A DNA stretch of 64,000 nucleotides from Paraburkholderia panacisoli (GTDB lineage Bacteria; Pseudomonadota; Gammaproteobacteria; Burkholderiales; Burkholderiaceae). The stretch spans positions 186,001 to 250,000 of the forward strand of contig NZ_VTUZ01000002.1 in NCBI RefSeq assembly GCF_008369935.1. Reading direction: 5' to 3'. The position numbers and the translations under genes are program-made. Under the pieces are notes generated by a model that was given only the letters and a program-made list of their open reading frames with translations, searched no databases and had not been told where the DNA came from. Of the stretch, positions 45,398 through 54,681 are shown piece after piece (the first letter of the stretch is position 1; each line of letters opens with the position of its first letter).

Positions 45398-46552
45398 CTA
45401 ACCCAACAGACGCCGCACGATTTCGATGAACACCGCCGCGCCAGCCGGCGCGGTGTCGTCGTCGAAATCGAATTCCGGGTGATGGCAGGTCAAACCGTCG
45501 TGGCCCAGGAAGAAGTACGAGCCCGGGCGCTGCTGCAACATGAACGCGAAGTCTTCGGATGCCATCAGCGGCGCCACGTTTGGGATCACGTTGTCGACGC
45601 CGAGCACGTGTTCCGCGGCGGCCCGCACCACTTCGGTCTGCTCGGGCGTGTTGACGGTGGGGGGTGAACTTTGCAGATGCTCGAATTCCACCGTGCATCC
45701 GTACATGCGCGCGGCACCCTCGCAAATGTCGCGTAGGCGCTTCAACGTCAGCTCCTGCGCGGCGACCGATAGCGTGCGCACGGTCCCTTCCAGCACCGCC
45801 GTGTCCGCAATCACGTTGATCGCGGTACCCGCGTTGAACTTGCAGACGCTGACGACGGCCGTATCCAGTGGATCGATATTGCGACTCACGATGCTCTGAA
45901 TCGATTGCACGATGGCCGCGCCGATCATTAGCGGATCGACCGACCGATGCGGCATCGCGGCGTGGCTGCCGACACCTTGTATATTGATCCTGAAGAGATC
46001 GCAGGCCGACAAGATCGCCCCGCTACGCACGCCGACCTTGCCCGCTGGCAGCGCGTTGTTGTTGTGCAGTGCGTAGATTTCGTCGCAATGAAACCGCTCA
46101 AACAGGCCGTCGCGGATCATCTCTGAGCCGCCGCGCAAAGTTTCTTCGGCGGGCTGGAAGATCAGATGGACAGTGCCGCGAAACGCGCGATGCGCCGACA
46201 GGTGCTTTGCGACGCCCAGCAGAATGGCCGTGTGGCCGTCGTGACCGCAGCCGTGGAAGATGTTGTCGTGCGTCGAACGGTACGCCACGGAGCCCTTCTC
46301 CTGCATCGGCAGCGCATCCATGTCCGCGCGCAGCCCGATCGACGGACCCGCCCCCAGCGTACCGCGAATCGTGCCGACCACACCCGTTCCGCCGACCCCG
46401 GTCTGGACCTCGACGTCCCAGCTGGTCAGCAGGTTGGCAACCATTTCGGCGGTGCGATGCTCGTGAAAGCCAAGCTCCGGATGCCGGTGAATATTGCGCC
46501 GCCACGTCCGCATCGATTCAGCGAGCGCACCCCACTCCACATTTGTCTGCAT
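45398..46552 (-). CDS. M20 family amidohydrolase (hippurate hydrolase-like)
   Basis: A 384-residue metallopeptidase-fold enzyme of the M20D group. Metal-binding segments are visible: FHEHRTAEMV, HGCGHDGHTAILLG with the Cys and His ligands, FQPAEETLRGG with the catalytic Glu pair, and DEIYALHNNNALPAG. Such enzymes cleave N-acyl amino acids such as hippurate, or N-acetyl/indole conjugates. ATG 46552 has AAGGGA about eight bases upstream. With the adjacent MHS transporter it likely forms an uptake-and-hydrolysis pair under the divergent MarR regulator. Confidence 0.92.
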   Translation of the reverse strand: MQTNVEWGALAESMRTWRRNIHRHPELGFHEHRTAEMVANLLTSWDVEVQTGVGGTGVVGTIRGTLGAGPSIGLRADMDALPMQEKGSVAYRSTHDNIFHGCGHDGHTAILLGVAKHLSAHRAFRGTVHLIFQPAEETLRGGSEMIRDGLFERFHCDEIYALHNNNALPAGKVGVRSGAILSACDLFRINIQGVGSHAAMPHRSVDPLMIGAAIVQSIQSIVSRNIDPLDTAVVSVCKFNAGTAINVIADTAVLEGTVRTLSVAAQELTLKRLRDICEGAARMYGCTVEFEHLQSSPPTVNTPEQTEVVRAAAEHVLGVDNVIPNVAPLMASEDFAFMLQQRPGSYFFLGHDGLTCHHPEFDFDDDTAPAGAAVFIEIVRRLLG

Positions 46553-46635
46553 GCCTGCATCCCTTGAAACATGATGTACGTAGCTTCCCGCCCTCACCGT
46601 AGCGGGGCGAAACCCGTTTCACAAAGATACTTTAA

Positions 46636-46654
46636 TAGTTGAAAGTTTCAACTA
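46636..46654. promoter_or_regulatory. MarR-type palindromic operator
   Basis: A perfect palindrome with 9-base arms around one central base: TAGTTGAAAGTTTCAACTA. It lies in the divergent region between the amidohydrolase gene and the marR gene. AT-rich palindromes of 16-20 bases built from TTGAAA/TTTCAA are typical MarR operators, so the regulator probably controls both directions. Confidence 0.8.
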
Positions 46655-46778
46655 GTGCTTTTACGTACAGATCGGTGCGACAACGAAGGTTCGTCTATCA
46701 TCGGGATTGATGAGGGCGCCAGCACGTGCGGCGCCCCAGACGCTCCCACTCACCCCGAACCGGATAACCCGAAGCGGT

Positions 46779-47279
46779 ATGCCATCTGCCAAACCGAAAA
46801 CCAGCGCCGTTGCCCAAGACCTGAAATTTGCGCAATACCTCACGTTCAAACTGGACCTGATCAAGACCGAAATGATCAGCCGGGCCAATGCGGTGTACAA
46901 ACCGGCGTGCGGTTTCGACGTGCGCTCACTGCGCGTGCTGCGGATCATCTGCGACGAACCGGGCATCACGGCGACGGCCGTGAGGGAGCAGACGTTGATT
47001 GAAAAGACGCTGCTGTCCAAGGTGATGGCTGACCTGATCGAGCGCAAGCAGGTGCGGCGGACCATCCATCCGGACGATGCGCGCCATTTACAGCTATGGC
47101 CGACTGCCGCCGGCAAGCGCACGCGCGCGGCCAGCGACGAACTGGGGCGGGAGCTGGAAGCGGAACTGTTGTCAGTACTCAGCGACGACGAGCACGCGGC
47201 GCTCGACCAGATCGTCGACAAGCTTGTCGGAGCGTTTCGCGCTTCGGCTCAACGCGAAGGCGCAAAATCCGCCGACTGA
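46779..47279 (+). CDS. MarR family transcriptional regulator
   Basis: A 166-residue winged-helix regulator. The family pattern is FKLDLIKTEMISRAN, LRVLRIICDEPGITATAVREQTLIEKTLLSKVMADL (helix-turn-helix) and QVRRTIHPDDARHLQLWPTAAG (wing). MarR proteins usually repress an adjacent divergent operon and release DNA when an aromatic ligand binds. The start is ATG 46779; the frame extends 24 codons upstream without support. A perfect palindrome lies 125 bases upstream, between this gene and the amidohydrolase-transporter genes. Confidence 0.9.
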   Translation: MPSAKPKTSAVAQDLKFAQYLTFKLDLIKTEMISRANAVYKPACGFDVRSLRVLRIICDEPGITATAVREQTLIEKTLLSKVMADLIERKQVRRTIHPDDARHLQLWPTAAGKRTRAASDELGRELEAELLSVLSDDEHAALDQIVDKLVGAFRASAQREGAKSAD

Positions 47280-47335
47280 CGGATTCGCGACGAGATGGAT
47301 TCGGCTGGCGCACGCCGAGCAGAGACGCCGAGCCC

Positions 47336-47366
47336 ATAAAAAAAGCCCGCAACACGTGCGGGCTTC
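47336..47366 (-). terminator. Terminator of the lipB-lipA transcript
   Basis: A 7-bp stem (GCCCGCA at 47345-47351, TGCGGGC at 47357-47363) with a five-base loop. On the minus strand seven T residues follow, and the site is about 35 bases past the lipA stop. It lies between lipA and the convergent marR gene. Confidence 0.8.
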
Positions 47367-47396
47367 CTTGACACCTGTAGCAACGAGCTAAACCCT

Positions 47397-48392
47397 TCAG
47401 ACCACACCCGCTCCATGCGCCTGCAAATCGGCGTGGTAGCTCGAACGGACCATCGCGCCCACTGCCGCGTGCGTGAAGCCCATCTTGTACGCTTCTTCCT
47501 CGTACATTTTGAAGGTGTCCGGATGCACGTACGAGCGCACCGGCAGATGGTGTTCCGACGGCTGCAGATACTGGCCGATCGTCAGCATGTCCACGTTGTG
47601 CTCGCGCAGATCGCGCATCACTTGCAGGATTTCTTCTTCGGTTTCGCCGAGACCGACCATCAGGCCCGACTTGGTGGCGACATCCGGATGCAGCGCCTTG
47701 AAGTCCTTCAGCAGCTTCAGCGAATGCGCGTAGTCCGAACCCGGACGCGCTTCCTTGTACAGTCGCGGCACCGTTTCGAGGTTGTGGTTCATCACATCGG
47801 GCGGCGCGGCGTTCAGAATGCCGATCGCGCGATCCAGACGGCCCCGGAAATCCGGCGTCAGAATTTCAATGCGCGTTTCCGGCGACAGCTCACGCGTCTG
47901 ACGAATGCACTCGACGAAGTGCGCGGCGCCGCCGTCACGCAGATCGTCGCGGTCGACGCTGGTGATCACCACGTACTTCAGCTTCAGCGCGGCGATGGTG
48001 CGCGCGAGGTTGCCCGGTTCTTCCAGGTCGAGCGGATCGGGACGGCCGTGGCCGACGTCACAGAACGGACAGCGGCGCGTGCACTTGTCGCCCATGATCA
48101 TGAAGGTCGCGGTGCCCTTGCCGAAGCATTCACCGATGTTCGGGCAACTCGCTTCTTCGCACACCGTGTGCAGATTGTGCTCGCGCAGAATCTGCTTGAT
48201 TTCGTAGAAGCGGGAATTGCCGGTTGCCGCTTTGACGCGAATCCAGTCCGGTTTCTTCAGCTTTTCGATCGGGACGATCTTGATCGGGATGCGGGCGGTT
48301 TTGGCTTGCGCCTTCTGCTTCGCGGTGGCGTCGTACGCCGGCACGCCTTCGGGCGCGGGAGAAGCTGCGAGGTTCGCGGTAACGTCAGTCAT
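47397..48392 (-). CDS. lipA: Lipoyl synthase
   Basis: A 331-residue radical SAM enzyme that inserts two sulfurs into octanoyl groups on the E2 and H proteins. The auxiliary cluster Cys78, Cys83 and Cys89 ([12 protein letters not shown]) and the radical SAM cluster Cys104, Cys108 and Cys111 (CTRRCPFC) are all present, and the C-terminal VRSSYHA includes the conserved Ser-Ser-Tyr. The ATG at 48392 gives [11 protein letters not shown]. It follows lipB by 14 bases on the same strand. Confidence 0.98.
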   Translation of the reverse strand: MTDVTANLAASPAPEGVPAYDATAKQKAQAKTARIPIKIVPIEKLKKPDWIRVKAATGNSRFYEIKQILREHNLHTVCEEASCPNIGECFGKGTATFMIMGDKCTRRCPFCDVGHGRPDPLDLEEPGNLARTIAALKLKYVVITSVDRDDLRDGGAAHFVECIRQTRELSPETRIEILTPDFRGRLDRAIGILNAAPPDVMNHNLETVPRLYKEARPGSDYAHSLKLLKDFKALHPDVATKSGLMVGLGETEEEILQVMRDLREHNVDMLTIGQYLQPSEHHLPVRSYVHPDTFKMYEEEAYKMGFTHAAVGAMVRSSYHADLQAHGAGVV

Positions 48393-48406
48393 TCGTTCGG
48401 GTCCAG

Positions 48407-49132
48407 TCAGGCGGTGAGCGCACCGGCCTGTGATTGGGCGACGGCCGCGGGACTGCCGTCGAGGTTTGCGGTGAGGCGTGCTGCCAGGGTGCGGGCCACG
48501 TCGTCCCAGCCGGCGGCGACGCCGAGCGTTGCCATGTCGACCGTTTCGAGCCCCGCGTAGCCGCATGGATTGATGGCCAGAAACGGCCGCAAGTCCATCT
48601 TCACGTTCAGGCTTACGCCGTGATAGCTGCAGCCGTTGCGGATCTTCAAACCCAGCGCCGCTATCTTGGCGCCGGCGTGGAGCCCGGCGTCCGGCCCGGG
48701 CGCCACGTAGATGCCGGGGGCGCCCGCCTTGCGTTCTCCGGCGAGATTATACGCCGCCAGGGTCTCGATCACGGCCTGCTCGATCCGCGTGACCATCTCG
48801 CGCACCATGAGCTTGCGGCGGCGCAAATCGAGCAGCAGGTAGGCCACCACCTGCCCGGGCCCGTGATACGTGATCTGGCCGCCCCGGTCGACCTTGACCA
48901 GCGGGATGCCGCTGTCGGCGGCCAGCAGGTGGGCCGGATCGCCGGCCTGGCCTAGCGTGAAGACCGGAGGGTGTTCGACCAGCCAGATTTCGTCGGGGGT
49001 GTCGGCGGTGCGGGCGTCGGTGAACGCGCGCATTGCTTCGAAACTGACTTCGTAGGGTTCGCTGCCGCGCCAGCGCAGCGTAAGCGGCGCCGTGGCGGGC
49101 AAGGGAGACGGGGAAACCGGGGTGGCGCACAT
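48407..49132 (-). CDS. lipB: Octanoyl-[acyl-carrier protein]:protein octanoyltransferase
   Basis: A 241-residue enzyme that moves octanoyl groups from ACP to lipoyl domains, the step before LipA. The catalytic Cys190 is in [15 protein letters not shown], the paired Lys156 in [13 protein letters not shown], and His171 in [22 protein letters not shown] is the substrate motif. The start is ATG 49132. lipA follows directly. Family length is normal apart from a short Ala/Pro-rich N-terminus. Confidence 0.97.
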   Translation of the reverse strand: MCATPVSPSPLPATAPLTLRWRGSEPYEVSFEAMRAFTDARTADTPDEIWLVEHPPVFTLGQAGDPAHLLAADSGIPLVKVDRGGQITYHGPGQVVAYLLLDLRRRKLMVREMVTRIEQAVIETLAAYNLAGERKAGAPGIYVAPGPDAGLHAGAKIAALGLKIRNGCSYHGVSLNVKMDLRPFLAINPCGYAGLETVDMATLGVAAGWDDVARTLAARLTANLDGSPAAVAQSQAGALTA

Positions 49133-49335
49133 GATCCCGGCAGTTTACCGAAATCTGGGCATCCGCGCCGGACGTGAGTGCATCGAGGGTGCCAGGCGGC
49201 GACGGTGGGGTCGCCGCCCGGGTTGATTAGTGTGCGGATCGGCGGCGTTCGTGGCTGGGTCGACGCACGGGCGCGCCGCTCATGGCGGCACGGCCGCGCC
49301 GTCTCACCGAACCCGCGGGCCGCCGCCAGCCCTCC

Positions 49336-49662
49336 TCAAACCGTGCGCCAGCCGCCTCGCATGCGCATCAGCAGCCGTTCGCCGATCCGCGCGAGCCAGT
49401 TCAGCGCGCGCTCGTCGCAACGCGTCGGCACGGAAAACGCGACTTTCGCGTGCGTGGTGCCCTCGGCGCTCAGCCAGAGCCGCTCGCCGCGCCGCAGCCG
49501 CAGCGTGTGGCCGGGCTGCAGCCAGTAGTCCTCGGTGTCGTCGCTGCGCGTGACCCAGATCGCCCCGCCGTGAACGACCAGCTTGGTGCTGCGGGCGACC
49601 TTCATCGGCAGCGTTTCGCCGTTACGGATTTCGAACGCGATGCTAGAGGAAATTTCTCGCAT
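49336..49662 (-). CDS. DUF2917 family protein
   Basis: A 108-residue protein with a cupin-like strand pattern: RNGETLPMKVARSTKLVVHGGAIWVTRSDDTEDYWLQPGHTLRLRRGERLWLSAEG. This fits DUF2917, a family of small proteins of unknown function common in Burkholderia. It has no signal peptide or membrane helix. It is divergent from the GcvA-like LysR gene with a 98-base gap, so it may be a target of that regulator. The ATG is at 49662. Confidence 0.82.
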   Translation of the reverse strand: MREISSSIAFEIRNGETLPMKVARSTKLVVHGGAIWVTRSDDTEDYWLQPGHTLRLRRGERLWLSAEGTTHAKVAFSVPTRCDERALNWLARIGERLLMRMRGGWRTV

Positions 49663-49760
49663 AATGCCCTCGTCAAAAGTCGTTTCATGGCTACAATCGT
49701 AGGCGTAGCAAGGGTTTACGCAAAACGATCAATTTTCACCTCTATGTGAGAAATATTGCG

Positions 49761-50729
49761 ATGGACCTCCGTCAACTCCCCGCGCTGAACGCGATCAAGG
49801 CATTCGAGGCCGCCGCCCGCCACGAGAGCTTCTCGCGCGCCGCCGACGAGCTGTTCGTCACCCACGGCGCGGTCAGCCACCAGATTCGCGCGCTGGAGGC
49901 CGAACTGGGCGTCTCGCTGTTTGCGCGCGACGGCAAACGCGTGCGGCTCACCGAAACTGGCCGGCGCTACGCCACGCAAGTGCGCAGCGCGCTGATGGCG
50001 CTCGCCGACGCCACCCGCGAAATCCGCGCCGGCGATCGCGAGCGGCGCCTCGTGGTGTCGATGCTGTCGTCGTTCGCCGCGCGCTGGGTGACGCCGCGCA
50101 TCGGCAGCTTTATCGAGGCGCATCCGCAATGGGATCTCGAACTGCTGTCCACCAATGCGCTAACGGACTTCGCGCGCGACGACGTCGACGTGGCGATCCG
50201 TTTCGGCTTCGGCAAATATTCGGGGCTGCACGCTGAGCTGTTGCTGGAGGAGATTTTCTTTCCGGCCTGCGCGCCGAATTTCAACGGCGGCAAGCTGCCG
50301 AAAACGCCGGCGGATCTCGCCCAGGTCCCGCTACTGCGTTCCGACGACGAACTCTGGCGCCCGTGGTTCGACGCCGCCGGACTCAGCGCCTGGCCGGAGC
50401 CGAAGCGCGGCGTGCTGTACCAGGATTCGTCGAATCTGCTGCAGGCCGCGATCGACGGTCAGGGGATCGCGCTCACGCGCCGCTCGCTGGCGATGCACGA
50501 GATCGCCGCGGGCCGCCTCGTACGGCTATTCGATGTGGCTTGCCCGAGCCCATGGCAGTACTACTTCATCTGCCCGCCGCAAATGCTGGAAACCGCCCGG
50601 GTCAAGGCGTTCCGCGACTGGGTGTTCGACGAGGTGGGGAGGTTCAAGCAGTTGTTCGACCGGGCTTGCGAGGCGGGGCCCGCTGCATGTGCCGGTCTGG
50701 CGGCGGACGCGTTGCGCGTCGCGCCGTGA
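49761..50729 (+). CDS. GcvA-like LysR family transcriptional regulator
   Basis: A 322-residue LysR-type regulator. The N-terminal helix-turn-helix NAIKAFEAAARHESFSRAADELFVTHGAVSHQIRALEAELG matches GcvA, regulator of glycine cleavage genes, more than other LysR groups; the effector domain follows (VVSMLSSFAARWVTPRIGSF and WPEPKRGVLYQDSSNLLQAAIDGQGIAL). ATG 49761 is preferred over the start five codons upstream. The divergent neighbour is DUF2917. No gcv genes are in the window, so the target is unknown. Confidence 0.92.
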   Translation: MDLRQLPALNAIKAFEAAARHESFSRAADELFVTHGAVSHQIRALEAELGVSLFARDGKRVRLTETGRRYATQVRSALMALADATREIRAGDRERRLVVSMLSSFAARWVTPRIGSFIEAHPQWDLELLSTNALTDFARDDVDVAIRFGFGKYSGLHAELLLEEIFFPACAPNFNGGKLPKTPADLAQVPLLRSDDELWRPWFDAAGLSAWPEPKRGVLYQDSSNLLQAAIDGQGIALTRRSLAMHEIAAGRLVRLFDVACPSPWQYYFICPPQMLETARVKAFRDWVFDEVGRFKQLFDRACEAGPAACAGLAADALRVAP

Positions 50730-50750
50730 CACGAAGTAGCGCGCGCTGCG

Positions 50751-51020
50751 TTAAAGCACCACTTTGACCATCGGATGGCCGGTCAGCGCGCGATAGATAT
50801 CGTCGAGATGCTCGCGGCTCGTAGCGCGCACCGTGACCGTCAGGCCCGTGTAGTTGCCGCCGCTGGACGGCCGCGTCTCGACGCGCGACGCGTCGACTTC
50901 GCCGTCGAACTGGCGCACCACGGTAATGATGGTTTCGGCGAACTCGGGGTGCGATTTGCCCATGATCTTGATCGGGAAATCGCAGGGGAAATCAAACAGT
51001 GAGTCGTTCGCGGGATTCAT
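50751..51020 (-). CDS. ybeD: YbeD family protein (DUF493)
   Basis: An 89-residue ACT-like protein with FDFPCDFPIKIMGKSHPEFAETIITVV and the C-terminal RATSREHLDDIYRALTGHPMVKVVL, the usual YbeD form. In many proteobacteria it is linked to lipB and lipoate synthesis and sits next to a D-Ala-D-Ala carboxypeptidase, as it does here with a gene between. Its role is not known. The first 29 bases overlap the 3' end of the aminotransferase gene, so the two are translationally coupled. Confidence 0.93.
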   Translation of the reverse strand: MNPANDSLFDFPCDFPIKIMGKSHPEFAETIITVVRQFDGEVDASRVETRPSSGGNYTGLTVTVRATSREHLDDIYRALTGHPMVKVVL

Positions 51021-51969
51021 TCTCTACTCCTTGCTGCGCTTGTTGCGCGCGTTGCGCTTCCTTGGCCTTGGCTCGCTGATACGCCGCATACAGCGCAGCA
51101 AAGACCGCACCCGGCTTGCCCTCGCCGACCGGCTGGCCGTCGAGCCTGGTGACCGGCAGCACCTCCTTGGTGGCCGAACTGACGATGATCTCGTCGGCCG
51201 CGCGCAACTCGGCTTCGCTGATCTCACGCGCTTCGAAGCGGATCCCGCATTCGCCCGTCAGCTCTTCGATCAGACCGTAGCGAATCCCTTCGAGAATCTT
51301 GTGGCTGCGCGGCGGCGCCGACAACACGCCGTCCTTCACCATCCACACATTCGACGACGAGCCTTCGGTCAGCACGCCGTCGCGAAACTGGATCGTCTCG
51401 AACGCGTCGTTTTCGGCCGCGTATTGCGCCATCAGCACGTTGCCCAGCAGCGACACCGACTTGATGTCGCAATTGAGCCAGCGGCGATCCTCGGCGCTCA
51501 CGCAGGGCACGCCTTGCGCGCGCTGCGCGGCGTCGGGCAGATGCAGCGGCGTGACCATCACGAACACGGTCGGCTGGATGCCGGCCGGAAACGCGTGGCC
51601 GCGCTTCGCGACGCCGCGCGTTACCTGAATATAGGCAATCGCGTCCTGGTCTGCCGGCAAGCCGCCGTCCGCCTCGTTGGCGGCGACCACGCGCTCGATC
51701 AGCTTACGCCAGCCGGCGTCGTCGAACGGATTGGCGATGCCGATCTTGCCGACCGATCGCGCGAGCCGCGCGAGGTGCTGCGGGAACCGAAACGCGGTGC
51801 GGCCGTCCTGATGCTCGAACAGCGGCGCGTACAGCGGCGCGACTTCGTAAATGCCGTCGCCGAAAATAAAGCCGCGGTCGAGAACCGGCACGCGCGCTTC
51901 GGACAACGGCACCAGCTCGCCATTCAGATAAACGATCGGGTCCAACGAAACAGCGGAAATAGCGGTCAT
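50992..51969 (-). CDS. dat: D-amino acid aminotransferase-like PLP enzyme (class IV)
   Basis: A 325-residue class IV aminotransferase. The PLP lysine is K170 in CDIKSVSLLGNVLMAQYA, and VLDRGFIFGDGIYEV, the EGSSSNVWMVKDG phosphate loop and SATKEVLPVTRLDGQPVG are conserved. Dat enzymes make D-glutamate or D-alanine from keto acids; the gene lies between a D-Ala-D-Ala carboxypeptidase and ybeD, which fits a cell-wall link. Branched-chain aminotransferase activity cannot be excluded by sequence alone. The ATG is at 51969, 13 bases after the dacC stop. Confidence 0.92.
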   Translation of the reverse strand: MTAISAVSLDPIVYLNGELVPLSEARVPVLDRGFIFGDGIYEVAPLYAPLFEHQDGRTAFRFPQHLARLARSVGKIGIANPFDDAGWRKLIERVVAANEADGGLPADQDAIAYIQVTRGVAKRGHAFPAGIQPTVFVMVTPLHLPDAAQRAQGVPCVSAEDRRWLNCDIKSVSLLGNVLMAQYAAENDAFETIQFRDGVLTEGSSSNVWMVKDGVLSAPPRSHKILEGIRYGLIEELTGECGIRFEAREISEAELRAADEIIVSSATKEVLPVTRLDGQPVGEGKPGAVFAALYAAYQRAKAKEAQRAQQAQQGVENESRERLTV

Positions 51970-51982
51970 TGCGAACGGACTC

Positions 51983-53212
51983 TTACTTCTTCTTGTTGAA
52001 CATCAGCATCAGCGAATCCCACACACGACCCACCACGCCGGCTTGCGGCACGGCCTGCAAAGCGACCACCGGGAATTGCGCGAGCACCTTGCCGTCGGCC
52101 ACCAGCTTCGCGGTGCCGACCTGCTGACCATTCGCGATCGGCGCGATCAGCGGATCGATCTGCTCGATCTGCGGCTTCACCTTGTCACCCATGCCCTTCG
52201 GCACGGTCATGTACTGGTCGCCCTTCACGCCGATCTGCACGCTGTCCTGCGCACCCTTGTAGACGCGCGGCGTGCCGACCACCTGATTCGCCTTGTACAG
52301 CCGCACCGTGTCATACGCGGTGTAGCCGTAGTTCAGCATCTTCAGGCTGTCCTGCACGCGATCGTGCTCCTTGGTCTCGCCCATCATCACCGCGACGAGA
52401 CGGCGCGACGCGTCGTTCGTGCCCGGCAGCGAACGCTTGGCGCTCGCGATCAGGCAGTAGCCCGCCGCCTGCGTGTGGCCGGTCTTCAGGCCGTCCACGG
52501 TCGGGTCGATCCACAGCAGCCGATTGCGGTTCGGCTGCTTGATCTTGTTGTACGTGAAATCCTTGACCGAGAAGATGTTGTAGTAGTCCGGGAAGTCGCG
52601 AATCAGGCGCGCCGACAGCACCGCGAGGTCGCCCGCCGAGGTGTAGTGCTGCGGGTCGGGCATGCCGTTCACGTCGGCGTAATGGGTGTGCGTCATGCCG
52701 AGGCGCTGCGCTTCGGTGTTCATCATGTTGACGAACTGCGCTTCGCTGCCGCCGACCAGTTCGGCCAGCGCGATCGCCGCGTCGTTACCCGACTGGACGA
52801 TCATGCCGTACACCAGATCGTGCACGGTCACCGGCTTGTTCGCTTCGATAAACATGCGCGATTCGTCGGTGCGCACGCGGCGCACCGCTTCGCTCGGCAT
52901 CACCGTCTGGTCCATGTTGATCTTCTTCGTCTGCAGTGCTTCGAAGACGAGATACGCGGTCATCAGCTTGGTCAGCGAGGCCGGCTCCACGCGCTCGTCG
53001 GCATTGCCGGACGCGAGCACCTGGTTGCTGGTGGCGTCGACGAGCACCCACGAGCGCGCGTTCACCGCCGGCGGCGGCACTTGCGCGAACGCGCTGCTGG
53101 CGGCGAGGGTCGCCGGCAACACGATGCCGAGGGTGACGGCGCGGCTAAGCTTGACGGGAACGAAAGAAACAACTGACGGGAATGACGTGCGGCCGGTGGT
53201 GGAGAAACGCAT
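51983..53212 (-). CDS. dacC: D-alanyl-D-alanine carboxypeptidase (PBP5/6 type)
   Basis: A 409-residue S11 peptidase with a signal peptide (cleaved near AFA-Q44), the three penicillin-binding motifs S79-L-T-K82, S141-G-N143 and K243-T-G245, a C-terminal beta-rich PBP5 domain and an amphipathic end (VWDSLMLMFNKKK) that anchors it to the membrane. It trims the terminal D-Ala from peptidoglycan stem peptides. The ATG at 53212 is used; the frame is open 70 codons further upstream without a signal peptide. Confidence 0.96.
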   Translation of the reverse strand: MRFSTTGRTSFPSVVSFVPVKLSRAVTLGIVLPATLAASSAFAQVPPPAVNARSWVLVDATSNQVLASGNADERVEPASLTKLMTAYLVFEALQTKKINMDQTVMPSEAVRRVRTDESRMFIEANKPVTVHDLVYGMIVQSGNDAAIALAELVGGSEAQFVNMMNTEAQRLGMTHTHYADVNGMPDPQHYTSAGDLAVLSARLIRDFPDYYNIFSVKDFTYNKIKQPNRNRLLWIDPTVDGLKTGHTQAAGYCLIASAKRSLPGTNDASRRLVAVMMGETKEHDRVQDSLKMLNYGYTAYDTVRLYKANQVVGTPRVYKGAQDSVQIGVKGDQYMTVPKGMGDKVKPQIEQIDPLIAPIANGQQVGTAKLVADGKVLAQFPVVALQAVPQAGVVGRVWDSLMLMFNKKK

Positions 53213-53531
53213 AGGGTCGATTCGTGCGGAAAAATACTTCGCGCGCAGGGCGCATAGTTTGGAAGAGCCGGTCAGCGGGCGTCTGGCCGTAAAACGGCGC
53301 GGCGCCCATTGGACTTCCGGCGACGCGATCGGTTCACGCAGCACGCCCCGCACCGGCGCCGCTGCGCGCGAAAAGCACGCTACGCGTCGCGCGAACTGCC
53401 GGCTGGGCGGCGCTGCGCCCAAAAAAGAGCGCTCATTATACGCGCGCTATTCCGCCAATCTTGCGCAACGGACGGCGATTAATTTGAGATTTCGCGTACC
53501 TGTACCCCGGAAAACGCGCGCGGCACCCGGC

Positions 53532-54176
53532 TCATCGCCAAGCGTCGACGATGATCCGCTTCAGCACGTGCAGCTTGCGATGCAGAAAATGTTCCGCCCC
53601 CGGAATCACGACCACCGGCAATTCCTGCGGACGCGCCCAGTCGTAAACGGATTGAATGGGAACCGTCTCGTCGATTTCGCCGTGGATCACGAGCGTGTTT
53701 TCCGGCACGGGCGCGACGTCCCAACGACTCGCCGCGGTGCCGACCAGCACCATTCGCTCGATCTCCTGACCTTCCTCGCGCAGCTGCGCAGCCACATGCG
53801 ACAGCACGAACGTGCCGAACGAAAAGCCCGCGAGCACGAGCGGCAGATCGCGCTGCCCGGCTTCGGCGCGCATGTGATCCAGCACCGCGCGCAGATCGTC
53901 GCGCTCGCCGATGCCCGCATCATGCTCGCCTTGCGTTTGCCCGACGCCGCGAAAATTCGAGCGATACGTGACGTAGTTCAACTGCACGAGCGTGCGCGCG
54001 AGCGTCTGCGCGACCTTGTTGTCCATCGTGCCGCCGAACAGCGGATGCGGATGCGCGACCAGCGCGATGCCGCGCGGCGCGGCGCCGTTCTCGCGCATCT
54101 CGTCGGGCAGATCCAGCGCGACCTCGATCTTGCCGACCGGGCCGTCGATCAGATATTTCTTCGTGTGTACGTTCAT
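53532..54176 (-). CDS. Alpha/beta hydrolase of the dienelactone-hydrolase-like superfamily
   Basis: A 214-residue cytosolic hydrolase. The nucleophile elbow is AGFSFGTFVLSH, the acid is in VIHGEIDETVP and the His in IPGAEHFLHRKL; the oxyanion region is VAHPHPLFGGTMDNKVAQTLAR, a pattern typical of a widespread uncharacterised esterase group (COG2945-like). The substrate is unknown. The start is ATG 54176; the long upstream frame is a shadow of the ferredoxin gene, which ends nine bases before. Confidence 0.9.
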   Translation of the reverse strand: MNVHTKKYLIDGPVGKIEVALDLPDEMRENGAAPRGIALVAHPHPLFGGTMDNKVAQTLARTLVQLNYVTYRSNFRGVGQTQGEHDAGIGERDDLRAVLDHMRAEAGQRDLPLVLAGFSFGTFVLSHVAAQLREEGQEIERMVLVGTAASRWDVAPVPENTLVIHGEIDETVPIQSVYDWARPQELPVVVIPGAEHFLHRKLHVLKRIIVDAWR

Positions 54177-54184
54177 GGCAATGC

Positions 54185-54508
54185 TTATTGATCGATTTTC
54201 AGACGCTCGACTATCTTCCCGTTCGCGAGGTGCGAGTCGACGATCTCGTCGATGTCGCTCTCGTCGACATACGTGTACCAGACGCCTTCCGGATACACGA
54301 CGACCGTCGGGCCAAGCTCGCAGCGATCGAGACAGCCTGCCTTGTTGATGCGCACCTGGCCGGGGCCGGCAAGGCCGAGTTTCTTCACGCGCTTTTTCGC
54401 GTACTCCTGCATCTCCTGCGCGTTGCAGTTCGCGCAGCTCGGGCGCTCGGCGCCGGGGTCGCGTTGATTCAGGCAGAAGAAGACGTGGTACTTGTAGAAG
54501 GAGTCCAT
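54185..54508 (-). CDS. Thioredoxin-like [2Fe-2S] ferredoxin
   Basis: A 107-residue protein with the cysteine layout of thioredoxin-like ferredoxins: YHVFFCLNQRDPGAERPSCANCNA and GCLDRCELGPTVVVYPEGVWY. It should carry one [2Fe-2S] cluster and transfer electrons in the cytosol. Such single-domain forms are often encoded beside small hydrolases in beta-proteobacteria, as here. The ATG at 54508 has AAGGAG close upstream. Its redox partner is unknown. Confidence 0.92.
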   Translation of the reverse strand: MDSFYKYHVFFCLNQRDPGAERPSCANCNAQEMQEYAKKRVKKLGLAGPGQVRINKAGCLDRCELGPTVVVYPEGVWYTYVDESDIDEIVDSHLANGKIVERLKIDQ

Positions 54509-54681
54509 GATGTCCGGGGGCGAGACTGTAAGGGAGGGCAATGGCGCTGTCAGCGCGCCTCTTGTGCGGACGATTATAGCGAGCGAGGCTGATGACCGCC
54601 GACGCGGGCCATGCGCGCGGCGGCGCACACGTAGGCTTCATGCGCGCTTCAAACGCGCGTCACACACGCCTCACGCACATC

